In this document: positions 37,001 through 47,355 of the stretch, piece after piece | Layout: every line of letters begins with the position of its first letter | Position numbering within the stretch: the stretch's first letter is position 1 | Source: an uncultured Bacteroidales bacterium | Lineage (GTDB): Bacteria; Bacteroidota; Bacteroidia; Bacteroidales; FEN-979 | DNA: 64,000 nt | Assembly: GCA_903887775.1 (NCBI GenBank) | Contig: CAISRB010000024.1 | Span: 62,001 to 126,000, forward strand | Direction: 5' to 3' | Notes under the pieces: model-generated | The model's input: only the letters and a program-made list of their open reading frames with translations | Told to the model about the DNA's origin: nothing | The model's database searches: none | Made by a program: the position numbers and the translations under genes

Positions 37001-39820
37001 ATGCAGAAGATAAAGTTGTCATTAAACAGGATGTTATTGATTTTCCTGGCGTTTGGGATGTCAAACTTCAATGTATTTGCTGAGAGGAATGCTCCTGTTA
37101 CAACATTTGCCACAAAATCAGCCTGTCCGGCCCACACTGCCATGATGCCAGTTACCGTTACAGGATTTACAAATATTGCGGCTGTTTCTCTCCGAATCGA
37201 TTACGACCCAAGGGTTGCATCCTTCAACAGCGCAGTCCCGAATATGAACCTGAGCTCGATGATAGTCAATTCCGTGAATATCAGTTCAACACAGGCAAAA
37301 CTTCTGATTGTTTGGTCTGATGTGACCCCCAGATCCCTGGCAGCCACAGATACCCTGGTAAAAATAACGATGAACTATATCAGCGGGTCCACAACTTTCG
37401 TATTTAACAATACATCAGGGGGCGGGGGCGATTGCGAATATGTGGATGAGACATATACGGCGATGAACGATATTCCTACGGCAACCTATTATATTAATGG
37501 AAGCATTGACATTCTTACAATCGGTACTCCGGGCCCGGTCACAGGCAGCAGTATTGTATGTGCCGGAGCAAGCGGGGTTGCCTACTCAATAGCGCCGGTT
37601 ACCAATGCCACGGCCTATACCTGGTCCCTGCCTTCAGGTTTTTCCATTACAAACGGTTTGAATACCAATTTGATTACAGCTAATACCGCAGGCACTGCAG
37701 TATCCGGAAATATCACCGTGACGCCTGCCAATGCCTGTGGTTCAGGTTCCTCTTCACCAAATTTTGCCGTAACAGTAAACCCAATGCCGGTGCCTGCCAC
37801 AACAGGCGCTGCATCGGTCTGCATCGGAGCAAGCGGGCTCACTTATTCAACAGAATCAGGAATGACAGGATATACATGGTCTGTTTCTTCCGGAGGAACA
37901 ATTACAGCAGGGGCGGGAACCAACACCATCATTGTTACCTGGAATACCGCAGGAGCTCAAACAGTAAGTGTTAGCTACACCAATGCCAATAACTGTACAG
38001 CGGTTACCCCAACTGTTAAGAATGTCACGGTAAATCCATTGCCTGTTCCTGCAATTACAGGCTCAACTTCGGTCTGCACAGGTGCAACGGGGATTACCTA
38101 TTCGACGGAATCAGGAATGACAGGGTATACCTGGAGTGTTTCATCGGGAGGAACGATTACAGCCGGCACAGGTACCAGCCAGATCACAGTCAGCTGGAAC
38201 ACAAATGGCGCCCAGACTGTGAGTGTAAATTATACAAACACGAACTCCTGCACAGCAAGCGCCGCAACAGTAAAAAATGTCATGGTCAATCCATTACCTG
38301 TTCCGACCATTACAGGTTCCTCGACGGTCTGCGCAGGTTCAACAGGGATTACCTATTCGACTGAATCTGGGATGACAGCTTATGTCTGGAGTGTTTCATC
38401 AGGGGGAGCAATCACTCCCGGTTCGGGTACCGACCAGATCACGGTTAGCTGGAATAACCCGGGAGCACAAACGGTTAGTGCGAACTATACCAATGCAAAT
38501 GGATGTACTGCAACCACTGCAACAGTTAAGGATATCACCGTTAATAATTTACCCGAACCAACACTGACAGGCCCATCAACAATATGTGCGGGTACTGCGG
38601 GAAACATTTATACCACCCAAAGCGGAATGTCAGATTACGCCTGGACAGTATCGGCAGGTGGTACAATAACTTCAGGAGGAACATCAAACAGCTCATCTGT
38701 TACTGTTACCTGGAACACCATAGGGGCACAAACAGTAAGTGTGAATTATGCCAATGCAAACGGATGTTACGCCATTAATCCATACATCTTTAACGTTACT
38801 GTAAATCCCTTGCCCGTGCCGGTCGTCTCAGGCCCTGCGGCTGCCTGTACAGGATCATCAGGGAACATTTACAGTGCTTCAACCGGCATGAGCGATTATC
38901 TCTGGACAGTTTCCCCCGGTGGCACAATTACTTCAGGAGGAACCTCCGGCAGCTCATCAGCTACAGTTTCATGGAATACTTCAGGGGCTCAGTTTGTAAG
39001 CCTCAATTATACTAACGATAACGGATGTACCGCTTTATCACCTGTTAGTTATGATGTGACAGTTTCTGCGAGTCCGGTGGCTTCTATCAGCGGGCCAGAC
39101 AGTGTATGCCAAACGACCCCCGGCACATATTCAACAGAGGGAGGGATGTTAAATTATATCTGGACCGTTTCTTCGGGCGGAACAATAATTTCGGGACAGG
39201 GAACCAGTTCAGTGCATGTTCAATGGAATGATGCAGGCGCACAAACACTGAGTGTTATTTACTCCGGCGCCGGAGGCTGCAGTCCGTTAAACCCTGCGGT
39301 TTTGGATGTAACAGTCATTCCAAAACCAGCAATCCCCGTGGTTACAGTAAACGGAGATACCCTGATCAGTAATGCACTGAATGGGAATCAATGGTATTTC
39401 AGCCTGAGCGGCAACCAGGGCAATCCTGTCGCCGGCGCTACCGGGCAAAGTCACATTGCCCTGGAAACCGGCTATTACTGGACCATTGTAACCCTTACCG
39501 GCTGTTCCTCCGACACCTCGAATCATGAATATATGATTGGAGTGGGAATCAGTGAAAACAATAATAACCCGGGCGAACTTTCTGTTTACCCTGTGCCGAA
39601 CGGCGGGGTATTTACGATAAGCCTGCAAACGATGAAATCAGGGAAAACAGATATCCAGGTGATCAATGAACTCGGATTAAGCGTTTATTTGGAACAAAAT
39701 ATTCCATTGACCGGATACCTTTCAAAAACGATTGATCTCCGACCTTTATCAACCGGCGTTTATACTGTAATCCTGAGTAATTCTGAAGGGAAAACAACAA
39801 GGAGGATAATTATCAGATAA
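37001..39820 (+). CDS. secreted protein: cohesin-like domain, about 8 PKD-like repeats, T9SS type A C-terminal domain
   Basis: Signal peptide from MQKIKLS (37001); cohesin-like segment VTGFTNIAAVSLRIDYDP; repeated SVCxGxxGxxYSTESGMTGYTWSVSSGGTITAG...NVTVNPLPVP; C-terminal VYPVPNGGVFTISL...TGVYTVILSNSEGKTTRRIIIR. Confidence 0.85.
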   Translation: MQKIKLSLNRMLLIFLAFGMSNFNVFAERNAPVTTFATKSACPAHTAMMPVTVTGFTNIAAVSLRIDYDPRVASFNSAVPNMNLSSMIVNSVNISSTQAKLLIVWSDVTPRSLAATDTLVKITMNYISGSTTFVFNNTSGGGGDCEYVDETYTAMNDIPTATYYINGSIDILTIGTPGPVTGSSIVCAGASGVAYSIAPVTNATAYTWSLPSGFSITNGLNTNLITANTAGTAVSGNITVTPANACGSGSSSPNFAVTVNPMPVPATTGAASVCIGASGLTYSTESGMTGYTWSVSSGGTITAGAGTNTIIVTWNTAGAQTVSVSYTNANNCTAVTPTVKNVTVNPLPVPAITGSTSVCTGATGITYSTESGMTGYTWSVSSGGTITAGTGTSQITVSWNTNGAQTVSVNYTNTNSCTASAATVKNVMVNPLPVPTITGSSTVCAGSTGITYSTESGMTAYVWSVSSGGAITPGSGTDQITVSWNNPGAQTVSANYTNANGCTATTATVKDITVNNLPEPTLTGPSTICAGTAGNIYTTQSGMSDYAWTVSAGGTITSGGTSNSSSVTVTWNTIGAQTVSVNYANANGCYAINPYIFNVTVNPLPVPVVSGPAAACTGSSGNIYSASTGMSDYLWTVSPGGTITSGGTSGSSSATVSWNTSGAQFVSLNYTNDNGCTALSPVSYDVTVSASPVASISGPDSVCQTTPGTYSTEGGMLNYIWTVSSGGTIISGQGTSSVHVQWNDAGAQTLSVIYSGAGGCSPLNPAVLDVTVIPKPAIPVVTVNGDTLISNALNGNQWYFSLSGNQGNPVAGATGQSHIALETGYYWTIVTLTGCSSDTSNHEYMIGVGISENNNNPGELSVYPVPNGGVFTISLQTMKSGKTDIQVINELGLSVYLEQNIPLTGYLSKTIDLRPLSTGVYTVILSNSEGKTTRRIIIR
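37510..39330 (+). repeat. in-gene tandem repeats of about 250-265 bp encoding PKD-like modules
   Basis: Eight successive modules, with the central ones strongly alike at protein and DNA level (acttattcaacagaatcaggaatgacagg...). Confidence 0.8.
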
Positions 39821-39863
39821 CATAAGGGGGAAATAATTTCTGAGGAGGTTATCCCAGACTGTC

Positions 39864-40262
39864 TCAGAAATGTTTCTTATGGTAATCGTAAGTCGTATTA
39901 TCCCTGAGCTCTTTTATTTTTAAAGCGATAATCATGATGGCCTCCAGGTGATTCTGCCGGAACCATTCGATAGCCGCTGGTTTGGCATGACAGGCATCGG
40001 CAAAAACTATAAAAAAATCATGCTTGTTCTTATGCAGCCATTCATAAGCTTTAAGGTCTTCATCGATCGCGGCATCCAGGGCTGCAAGATGGGGAAATCC
40101 GTTCTTCATCAGCCAGGTTGTGGCTTCCTCGCTTCCTCTCACTGCATGTGATAAGGCGGCAAGTTCGGGATACCCGTTCTTCATCAGCCAATCAAGAATT
40201 TTTTTGTCTCCCTTGAGCGTTTCTTGAAAGGCCAGCCATATTTTGGGGGAATAATAGAGCAT
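39864..40262 (-). CDS. small protein of four 25-aa repeats, unknown function
   Basis: WLMKNGYPELAALSHAVRGSEEATT / WLMKNGFPHLAALDAAIDEDLKAYE / WLHKNKHDFFIVFADACHAKPAAIE / WFRQNHLEAIMIIALKIKELRDNTT. Confidence 0.65.
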   Translation of the reverse strand: MLYYSPKIWLAFQETLKGDKKILDWLMKNGYPELAALSHAVRGSEEATTWLMKNGFPHLAALDAAIDEDLKAYEWLHKNKHDFFIVFADACHAKPAAIEWFRQNHLEAIMIIALKIKELRDNTTYDYHKKHF

Positions 40263-40312
40263 GGGGCGTTTAGCGTTATTGCGTTATTGCGTTTAGCGTT
40301 AAGGCGTGAAAT
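40262..40312. repeat. AACGC-type degenerate intergenic repeat array (reverse orientation)
   Basis: ggggcgtttagcgttattgcgttattgcgtttagcgttaaggcgtg. Confidence 0.7.
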
Positions 40313-40315
40313 CAA

Positions 40316-41092
40316 TCAATCATACACCTTCACCTCAATCCCTTCCTGTCTTACTCGTTCTCCAATCCACTCCAGCTCTTCCCGGCTGATCTTTTCGAGA
40401 TCCCGGGCCGGGGTTGCTCTTGCGATGGGGTAAATCATGACGGTTTTAGGGCGGATGACTTTAAGGTGTGCGATCCAGGCTTCCACTTCAAAGCTTGTCG
40501 TGTTATCGACCAAATGACCGTTTACGATTCCCCTCAGGAACATTGTCTGTATGATCAGCTTCCCCTTGAATTTTTCCAGGTCGCTTAACATTCGCCTGAA
40601 GTCAAAGGATTCAACCGGGTTATTCAGGATCCTGAAGGTTTCTTCAGTGCCGGCATCAAGTTTCAATATATTGTTATCAAGTTTTAGAAGGGCATTGAAA
40701 ACCGACGGATCGTGGATGCGGCTTGCATTGCTCAAAACACTTACAACTGACCCGGGAGAAAACCGGTCCCTGAGCATCAGGGTGTCGTCGACGATCCCGC
40801 TGAACTCAGGATGCAGCGTTGGTTCCCCGTTACCGGCATAGGTGATGGCATCGGGCAGGTAATCTTCAGCAGCCAACTCTATGAGCTTTTGTTCCAGGAA
40901 AGAAGCAACCTCCAAACGGGAGGGCAACTCCATACCTTCCCGGGCCAGGGCAGGAGTCCATCCGCATTCACAGTAAATACAATTGAATGAACAAAATTTT
41001 CGGTGCAAAGGCAGCAGGTTGATCCCTAATGACAGGCCCAAACGCCGGCTGCGCACAGGCCCGAAAATTATATCATCAAACAGGAAAGGCAT
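40316..41092 (-). CDS. radical SAM protein
   Basis: GPVRSRRLGLSLGINLLPLHRKFCSFNCIYCECG with CxxxCxxC cluster-binding motif; YAGNGEPTLHPEF. Confidence 0.9.
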   Translation of the reverse strand: MPFLFDDIIFGPVRSRRLGLSLGINLLPLHRKFCSFNCIYCECGWTPALAREGMELPSRLEVASFLEQKLIELAAEDYLPDAITYAGNGEPTLHPEFSGIVDDTLMLRDRFSPGSVVSVLSNASRIHDPSVFNALLKLDNNILKLDAGTEETFRILNNPVESFDFRRMLSDLEKFKGKLIIQTMFLRGIVNGHLVDNTTSFEVEAWIAHLKVIRPKTVMIYPIARATPARDLEKISREELEWIGERVRQEGIEVKVYD

Positions 41093-41251
41093 AGTTATTT
41101 ATTAACACTGCAAAATTCTGCAATTTCGCCGGACTTACCTAAGAACGGAGGAAAATGATTATTTTTATTGCCCGAACGGATAGCCGGATTCCACGGATCT
41201 CAGGATTGCCGGCTGCAGGGTGGGTATTGTATAAAAAGTAAAACCGGGATT

Positions 41252-42226
41252 TTGACTTCATTATCCGAAATAAAACAACCTGTAAAGGAGCATATCGAAA
41301 GCTTCGAAAAAAGCTTTATGGCTTCGATGAAAAGCCAGGTCCCGCTGCTTGATACAGTCACAAGATACATTCTAAAACGCAAAGGCAAGCAGATGCGGCC
41401 GATGTTTGTTTTCCTTTCGGCGGGTCTTCACGGTCCGATCAGCGAAAGCACATATACCGCTGCTTCGATGATCGAGCTGCTGCATACAGCCACCCTGGTG
41501 CACGATGATGTGGTTGACGACTCAAACCAACGCCGGGGTTTCTTTTCGATCAATGCCCTCTGGAAAAATAAAATAGCTGTCCTGGTGGGCGATTACTTGT
41601 TGTCAAAGGGCCTGCTTGTAGCTCTTGAGAAGGACGAATTCCGCCTGCTGAAGATCGTTTCCGATGCCGTGAGAGAAATGAGCGAAGGGGAGTTGTTGCA
41701 GATAGAGAAGGCACGCAAACTCGACATTGAAGAAGGTGTTTATTTTGAAATCATACGTAAGAAAACGGCTTCGCTGATTGCTTCCTGCTGTGCCTGCGGA
41801 GCTGCAAGTACTACTGATGACCGGGACATTCAGACGGCGATGTGGCAGTTCGGCGAGATGGTGGGTACTGCTTTCCAGATCAGGGACGACCTGTTTGACT
41901 ATCAAAAACATAATAAAACCGGAAAACCAGGCGGGGCCGATATCAGGGAACAAAAAATGACATTACCCCTGATTTATCTGCTGAATCTATCGGGCCGGGC
42001 CGAAAAACGCCACATCATCAGCACGGTAAAAAATCATCACAATGATCAGAAACGGGTTGCTGAACTCATAGCAAAAGTCGAAGCCATAGGCGGCCTGCAT
42101 TATGCAAATGAAAAAATGCTCGAATACCGCTCACGGGCTTTGAAAATCCTCTCAGACTTTCCGGATAACGATTTCAGGAAATCACTTTACCAGCTTGTGA
42201 TGTTTACAACGGAAAGGGAAAAATAA
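41252..42226 (+). CDS. polyprenyl (trans-isoprenyl) diphosphate synthase
   Basis: LVHDDVVDDSNQRRG first Asp-rich motif; FQIRDDLFDY second. N-terminus likely at TTG 41252, since upstream ORF sequence looks non-coding. Confidence 0.9.
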   Translation: MTSLSEIKQPVKEHIESFEKSFMASMKSQVPLLDTVTRYILKRKGKQMRPMFVFLSAGLHGPISESTYTAASMIELLHTATLVHDDVVDDSNQRRGFFSINALWKNKIAVLVGDYLLSKGLLVALEKDEFRLLKIVSDAVREMSEGELLQIEKARKLDIEEGVYFEIIRKKTASLIASCCACGAASTTDDRDIQTAMWQFGEMVGTAFQIRDDLFDYQKHNKTGKPGGADIREQKMTLPLIYLLNLSGRAEKRHIISTVKNHHNDQKRVAELIAKVEAIGGLHYANEKMLEYRSRALKILSDFPDNDFRKSLYQLVMFTTEREK

Positions 42227-42244
42227 CCTGCATGAAGCGCCGCA

Positions 42245-43303
42245 TCATGCTTTCCTCAGCGTAAACCCGAAGGTAGTACCCACCCCGACGGTGCTGCGCA
42301 CATTGATAGTCTGATTATGGGCTTCAATCAGATGTTTGACGATTGCGAGGCCGAGTCCCTTGCCTTTATTCGAGATTTCCCGGCCCCGGGAAGTACGGTA
42401 AAACCTTTCGAATACCCTGGGAAGGTCGTCCTGGTCAATCCCGACGCCGTTATCGGTGATCTCTACCAGGATGTTTTCATCCATGTCGAAGAAACTGATC
42501 TTTGTGCGGCCTTCTTTTTCAAGTCCGTAACGAAAAGAATTATCGATTATGTTTGTGAGTACCTGCCTTATTTTTTCCCTGTCGGCATAAACCCATAAGG
42601 CTTTATCCGGCTGGTTGATGACCACCTGAATATCATGTTCCTTTGACTTCATCTCAAGCATTTCAACAACCTCCCGGCTCAGGGCTGAGATATCGAAACG
42701 GAGCTTGTTCAGATTCATCTGGCCGGTTTCAAGCTGGGTAATTTCACCAAGATCTTCGACTATTTTAATCAGTCTTTCAACGCTGACTTCGGTCCTTCTC
42801 AGGTACTCTTTGTTTATTTTCGGGTCGTCTAGCCCCCCGTCAAGTAAGGTGGAAACATATCCCTGGACGTTGAAAAGGGGAGTTTTCAGTTCATGGGAAA
42901 GATTGCCGATAAAGTCTTTTCGGTATTCCTCAAGCTGTTTCAGCCGTTCTATTTCTTTCTGCTTCTCTTCACCCCAGCCGGCCACTTCTTTTTCCACCCT
43001 GTCAAGGATATTCCTGTCGGAACTGAACCGCTGACGGTCCGTCTTCTGAGCCTTAACATTGTAGATAGACTTATAGATAAGACGGATCCGGGAATAGATA
43101 AATTTATCGACGGTATAGCGGAAGAAAAAAAAGGTCCCGGCAAAAAGCAGTCCGCCAGTCATTAGCAATATACCATACATCGCGAATCCGGCAAACAATG
43201 GAGGATCCAGGATACCGGCCGAGAAAAAAAACAATATGATGTACCCTGCAGTAACAACTGTGGCATTCAGGAAAGCAATTTCACGGGGGTCATGGAATTT
43301 CAT
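42245..43303 (-). CDS. sensor histidine kinase (PhoR-like)
   Basis: DFIGNLSHELKTPLFNVQGYVSTL; DNGVGIDQDDLPRVFERFYR; GKGLGLAIVKHL. Confidence 0.92.
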   Translation of the reverse strand: MKFHDPREIAFLNATVVTAGYIILFFFSAGILDPPLFAGFAMYGILLMTGGLLFAGTFFFFRYTVDKFIYSRIRLIYKSIYNVKAQKTDRQRFSSDRNILDRVEKEVAGWGEEKQKEIERLKQLEEYRKDFIGNLSHELKTPLFNVQGYVSTLLDGGLDDPKINKEYLRRTEVSVERLIKIVEDLGEITQLETGQMNLNKLRFDISALSREVVEMLEMKSKEHDIQVVINQPDKALWVYADREKIRQVLTNIIDNSFRYGLEKEGRTKISFFDMDENILVEITDNGVGIDQDDLPRVFERFYRTSRGREISNKGKGLGLAIVKHLIEAHNQTINVRSTVGVGTTFGFTLRKA

Positions 43304-43986
43304 TCCTCTTCATATTTATAGCCAACACCCTTGATGGTCCTGATGTGGTCGGTGCCCACTTTCTCCCTGATCCGGCGGATATGCACATCGATTGTACGGT
43401 CGCCCACAATGACATTTTCGCCCCATACACGGGTAAAAATATCTTCGCGCGTGAATACCTTGCCGGGCTTAGAAACCAGCAGCTGCAGTATCTCGAATTC
43501 TTTACGGGCAAGGATGATCTCTTCATCCTGTTTTATCACCATATACCTGACCTGGTCTACAATGAACTCTTTTGTAATTATCTTTTCTGACAGCTCCGGG
43601 ATGGCCCTGTACCTTCGCAATAAGGCCTGTATACGGCTGATGAGGACTTTCGGTTTGACAGGCTTCGTCACGTAATCATCGGCCCCGGCTTCAAAACCTG
43701 CGATCTGTGAGTAATCTTCTCCCCTGGCCGTAAGGAATACGATGAGTGAATTCTGCATTCCGGGGATCATCCGGAGTTGATTGCAGGTTTCAATCCCGTC
43801 AAGGCCCGGCATCATGATATCGAGCAGGATCAGATGAGGTTTATGCACCAATGCGAGTTCCAGCGCCTTCTGACCGTTTCGGGCCTTCAGTATCTGGAAA
43901 CCCTCTTTCGCCAGGTTATAACCCAGGAACTCCAGTATATCGGCTTCGTCATCCACCAGAAGAATAATGGTATCTTTGTTTTCCAT
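43300..43986 (-). CDS. OmpR/PhoB-family response regulator
   Basis: LLVDDEADILEFL, LLDIMMPGLDG, K in YVTKPVKP, wHTH C-terminus RTIDVHIRRIREKVG...IKGVGYKYEE. ATG 43986 (MENKDT) preferred. Confidence 0.92.
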   Translation of the reverse strand: MENKDTIILLVDDEADILEFLGYNLAKEGFQILKARNGQKALELALVHKPHLILLDIMMPGLDGIETCNQLRMIPGMQNSLIVFLTARGEDYSQIAGFEAGADDYVTKPVKPKVLISRIQALLRRYRAIPELSEKIITKEFIVDQVRYMVIKQDEEIILARKEFEILQLLVSKPGKVFTREDIFTRVWGENVIVGDRTIDVHIRRIREKVGTDHIRTIKGVGYKYEEE

Positions 43987-44051
43987 AAAGGAACAATATC
44001 CATCCAACAAATTTAACAAAATAGCGTTACATCAGGGTAAAACCTAACATC

Positions 44052-44681
44052 ATGCAGAAGTTACTGTTTTGTTTGTTTTTTTTATTACCGCTGATGGGTT
44101 TTACCCAGAAGTTCAACGGAGGTATACTTGCCGGGGGAAATGTGAGCCAGGTTGACGGGGATAATTATGAAGGGTATCATAAAGTCGGCTGGCAGGCAGG
44201 CGCCTTTGTGAGCCTGAGGGTTTCAAAACATTCCTCATTTCAGCTGGAGATGGAATATTTTCAGAAAGGAAGCCGGAGGGCCTCCAATCCCGATAGCGGC
44301 TCTGCTGATTATTCCTTCCTGATGAGGATCCATTACATAGAGATCCCCTTTTTATATCAGTACACTTTTGCAAAAAGGTTTCAGGCTGAAGCTGGGCCTG
44401 CTGTCGATATCCTGCTGGGCTCGCTGGAAGAAAGCGGTGGCCAGCCCTCTCCAAGCACTGTCCCGTTCCGGCCGGTTACCTTATCGGGAATACTTGGAAT
44501 AGCCTGTTATATCACCCCGAATCTGAAAGCCGGTCTACGTTTTAATTATTCCCTGCTCTCAATCCGGCAACCGGCAGATCCGGAGCCTCCTTCTTACAGG
44601 TATATCCTCTTTGAGAAAGGCCAATACAATAATGTCTTATCTTTGACCCTTTCATGGGATTTCAGGAAGTTTGAATTCTAA
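44052..44681 (+). CDS. outer-membrane beta-barrel (porin-family) protein
   Basis: Signal peptide ending GFTQ; KFNGGILAGGNVSQVDGDNYEGYHKVGWQAGAFV pattern. Confidence 0.7.
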   Translation: MQKLLFCLFFLLPLMGFTQKFNGGILAGGNVSQVDGDNYEGYHKVGWQAGAFVSLRVSKHSSFQLEMEYFQKGSRRASNPDSGSADYSFLMRIHYIEIPFLYQYTFAKRFQAEAGPAVDILLGSLEESGGQPSPSTVPFRPVTLSGILGIACYITPNLKAGLRFNYSLLSIRQPADPEPPSYRYILFEKGQYNNVLSLTLSWDFRKFEF

Positions 44682-44703
44682 GCCGATTTCAGGATAAGGA
44701 AAA

Positions 44704-45273
44704 TTGAAAAATAAACTCATCATAGGAATTACCGGGGCTTCCGGCTCCATTTACGGCAAACTGCTGCTGGAAAAGCTTGTCGGCCTCAGCAGTCAGCTCG
44801 AAGATGTTTCGGTAATCTTTTCAAACAATGCCAGGATGGTATGGGAATATGAACTTGGCCCCATTGATGTTTCATCCATCCCGTTTACGATCTATAAACC
44901 CAACGATTTTTTCGCTCCCATGGCCTCGGGTTCCCCGGCTTATACCGCGATGATCATCTGTCCATGCTCGATGGGAACCCTCGGCCGCATTGCCTCCTGC
45001 GTATCCGACGACCTTATGACCCGCGCCGCGGATGTTATTTTAAAGGAAAAACGCAGGCTGGTACTCGTCCCTCGTGAGGCTCCCTACAACCTCATCCACC
45101 TGAACAATATGAAACTGCTGACTGAAGCCGGAGCTGTGATCTGCCCTGCATCCCCTTCGTTCTACTCGAAGCCCAAGACTATCGAAGAAGCTGTAATGAC
45201 CATAGTTGACCGGGCGCTTGTACATGCCGGCCTTGAAGTCGACAGCTACCGATGGGGGGAGAATCGCGTTTAG
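44704..45273 (+). CDS. ubiX: UbiX family flavin prenyltransferase
   Basis: IIGITGASGSIYGKLLLEKL; CPCSMGTLGRIASCVSDDLMTRAADVILKEKRRLVLVPREAPYNLIHLNNM. TTG start. Confidence 0.93.
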   Translation: MKNKLIIGITGASGSIYGKLLLEKLVGLSSQLEDVSVIFSNNARMVWEYELGPIDVSSIPFTIYKPNDFFAPMASGSPAYTAMIICPCSMGTLGRIASCVSDDLMTRAADVILKEKRRLVLVPREAPYNLIHLNNMKLLTEAGAVICPASPSFYSKPKTIEEAVMTIVDRALVHAGLEVDSYRWGENRV

Positions 45274-45304
45274 TGTTTTGGCGTTAGGGCGTTATGGCGT
45301 TATG
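45266..45304. repeat. AACGC-type degenerate intergenic repeat array (reverse orientation)
   Basis: cgcgtttagtgttttggcgttagggcgttatggcgttatgg. Confidence 0.6.
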
Positions 45305-46198
45305 GATGTTTTTCATCAATCGCTGATATCCAATATCTCCCAGTGCTTTTCCGGAGAACCAAAGCTCGTACTGCTCTTCGGTAAGATGTATCCAGTCATT
45401 TTTTCGCATTTTTTTCAGCGCATCGGAGGGATGGAAATAAGTTTCCGGCGTGGGTAATGCAAAACGGTTATAAGGGCAGGCATCCTGGCAGATATCACAG
45501 CCGTAAATCTTTCCGCCCAGTCTGGAACCTACCTCCGGGATCATTTCCGCATTCTTAACAAGGGTACAATAGGAGATGCATTTTCGGATGTCGAGTTGGT
45601 AAGGCCTATCTATGGCCCCGGTAGGGCAGGCACTGATACATTTGTTGCAGTTTCCGCAATGATCTGTTTCGGGTAAATCGGGTTCTGTCTCAAGTGTTGT
45701 CAGCAGGATACCTATAAAAAAGAAAGAACCCCCTTTGCGGTTGACCAGAATGGTGTTCTTTCCCTGCCATCCGACACCACATTGCTGGGCCCAGGCTTTC
45801 TCCAAAACTGGCCCTGAATCAGAAAACACCTTTGAAGTGACAGCCTGGCCAGTCAATGTATCGATAAAAGCTGCAAGCTGATGAAGTTTTCCTTTTATCA
45901 GCTGAGGATAATCATTTCCGTAAGCATATTTGGATATGATAAAATTATCTTCTTCAACAAGCAGCTCAGGCGGGTAATAATTGATGAGGCATGCAATTAC
46001 CGTCCTCCCCCCCGGCAGTACCATATCGGGGTGAAGCCGCTCAGCGGCATAACGTTTCAGGTAACCGACCGAGGCCTGCCTCTCCTCCTTAATAAATTGA
46101 TCGTAAAATTTCTTCAGATGATCCAGTGGCCGGACTGTTGCAAAACCGCAGGCATCAAAGCCGAGTTGAAGTGCATGTTTCCTGATCTGTTCTTTCAT
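45284..46198 (-). CDS. queG: epoxyqueuosine reductase
   Basis: LGFDACGFA, GGRTVIACLINYYPP, CGNCNKCISACPTGAI, CDICQDACPYN. Confidence 0.93.
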   Translation of the reverse strand: MKEQIRKHALQLGFDACGFATVRPLDHLKKFYDQFIKEERQASVGYLKRYAAERLHPDMVLPGGRTVIACLINYYPPELLVEEDNFIISKYAYGNDYPQLIKGKLHQLAAFIDTLTGQAVTSKVFSDSGPVLEKAWAQQCGVGWQGKNTILVNRKGGSFFFIGILLTTLETEPDLPETDHCGNCNKCISACPTGAIDRPYQLDIRKCISYCTLVKNAEMIPEVGSRLGGKIYGCDICQDACPYNRFALPTPETYFHPSDALKKMRKNDWIHLTEEQYELWFSGKALGDIGYQRLMKNIHNAITP

Positions 46199-46248
46199 AG
46201 TCCCTTAGACCTCGAAATTCTCCTGAAAAACCCATTAACGTTATCACT

Positions 46249-47277
46249 TTAAAACAGAGTCCCCGGTCCGGGCCCCTTGATCTTCCCAAGATGCTTATAC
46301 GCCAGTTCAGTGGCTTCCCTGCCCCGCGGGGTTCTCATGATATAGCCTTCCTGAATTAAAAAGGGTTCATACACTTCCTCAATGGTCCCGGCATCTTCAG
46401 AAACGGCTGTCGCGATGGTAGTCAGACCTACCGGCCCTCCCTTGAATTTTTCTATGATGGTCAACAGGATTTTATTGTCCATTTCATCCAGCCCATGTTT
46501 ATCAACATTCAGGGCTTTTAAGGCATACTGGCTTATATCGAGGTCAATATTACCATCCCCCTTGATCTGGGCAAAATCACGAACCCTTCTCAGCAGGAGG
46601 TTTGCAATACGCGGTGTTCCCCTGCTACGGCGGGCTATCTCAACCGAAGCTGCTTTGTTGACAGGGACTTTCAGGATCTCGGCTGAACGCCTTACAATGA
46701 TATCGAGTGTTTCCGACTTATAATACGAAAGTCTTGAGTGTATGCCAAAGCGTGAGCGCATGGGTGCCGAAAGAAGCCCTGAGCGGGTAGTTGCGCCTAT
46801 CAAAGTGAAAGGATTCAGTTTGATCTGTACAGAACGGGCATTCGGCCCGGTCTCGATAAGAATATCGATTTTGAAATCTTCCATCGCCGAATACAGGTAT
46901 TCTTCGACCACATGTGACAGCCGGTGGATCTCATCGATGAACAGCACATCATGCGGCTCAAGGTTTGTCAGAAGTCCGGCCAGGTCGCCGGGTTTGTCAA
47001 TCACCGGTCCCGAAGTGACTTTAATGTTAACGCTTAACTCATTGGCAATGATATAGGCCAGGGTTGTCTTTCCCAGGCCCGGCGGACCGTGAAGCAATAC
47101 ATGATCAAGTGCCTCGTTCCGTTGTTTCGCCGCCTGAACGAAGACCTTCAGGTTTTCTACAATAGCCTCCTGCCCTGAAAATTCAAAAAAGCCTGAGGGG
47201 CGTAACACCGATTCGATCTCCTTCTCTATCGGGCTGAGGTTTTGTGAGCTGGGGTCAAGGATTTCGTTCATCCGCAC
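46249..47277 (-). CDS. ruvB: Holliday junction branch migration DNA helicase RuvB
   Basis: [89 protein letters not shown]. Confidence 0.98.
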   Translation of the reverse strand: MRMNEILDPSSQNLSPIEKEIESVLRPSGFFEFSGQEAIVENLKVFVQAAKQRNEALDHVLLHGPPGLGKTTLAYIIANELSVNIKVTSGPVIDKPGDLAGLLTNLEPHDVLFIDEIHRLSHVVEEYLYSAMEDFKIDILIETGPNARSVQIKLNPFTLIGATTRSGLLSAPMRSRFGIHSRLSYYKSETLDIIVRRSAEILKVPVNKAASVEIARRSRGTPRIANLLLRRVRDFAQIKGDGNIDLDISQYALKALNVDKHGLDEMDNKILLTIIEKFKGGPVGLTTIATAVSEDAGTIEEVYEPFLIQEGYIMRTPRGREATELAYKHLGKIKGPGPGTLF

Positions 47278-47355
47278 AAAAGTAAAAAAAAATGGCGGGT
47301 TCCGGTTGAGGAATATTTTTATTACTTTTATCCTATAATTTCCTTAACCTGTTTT

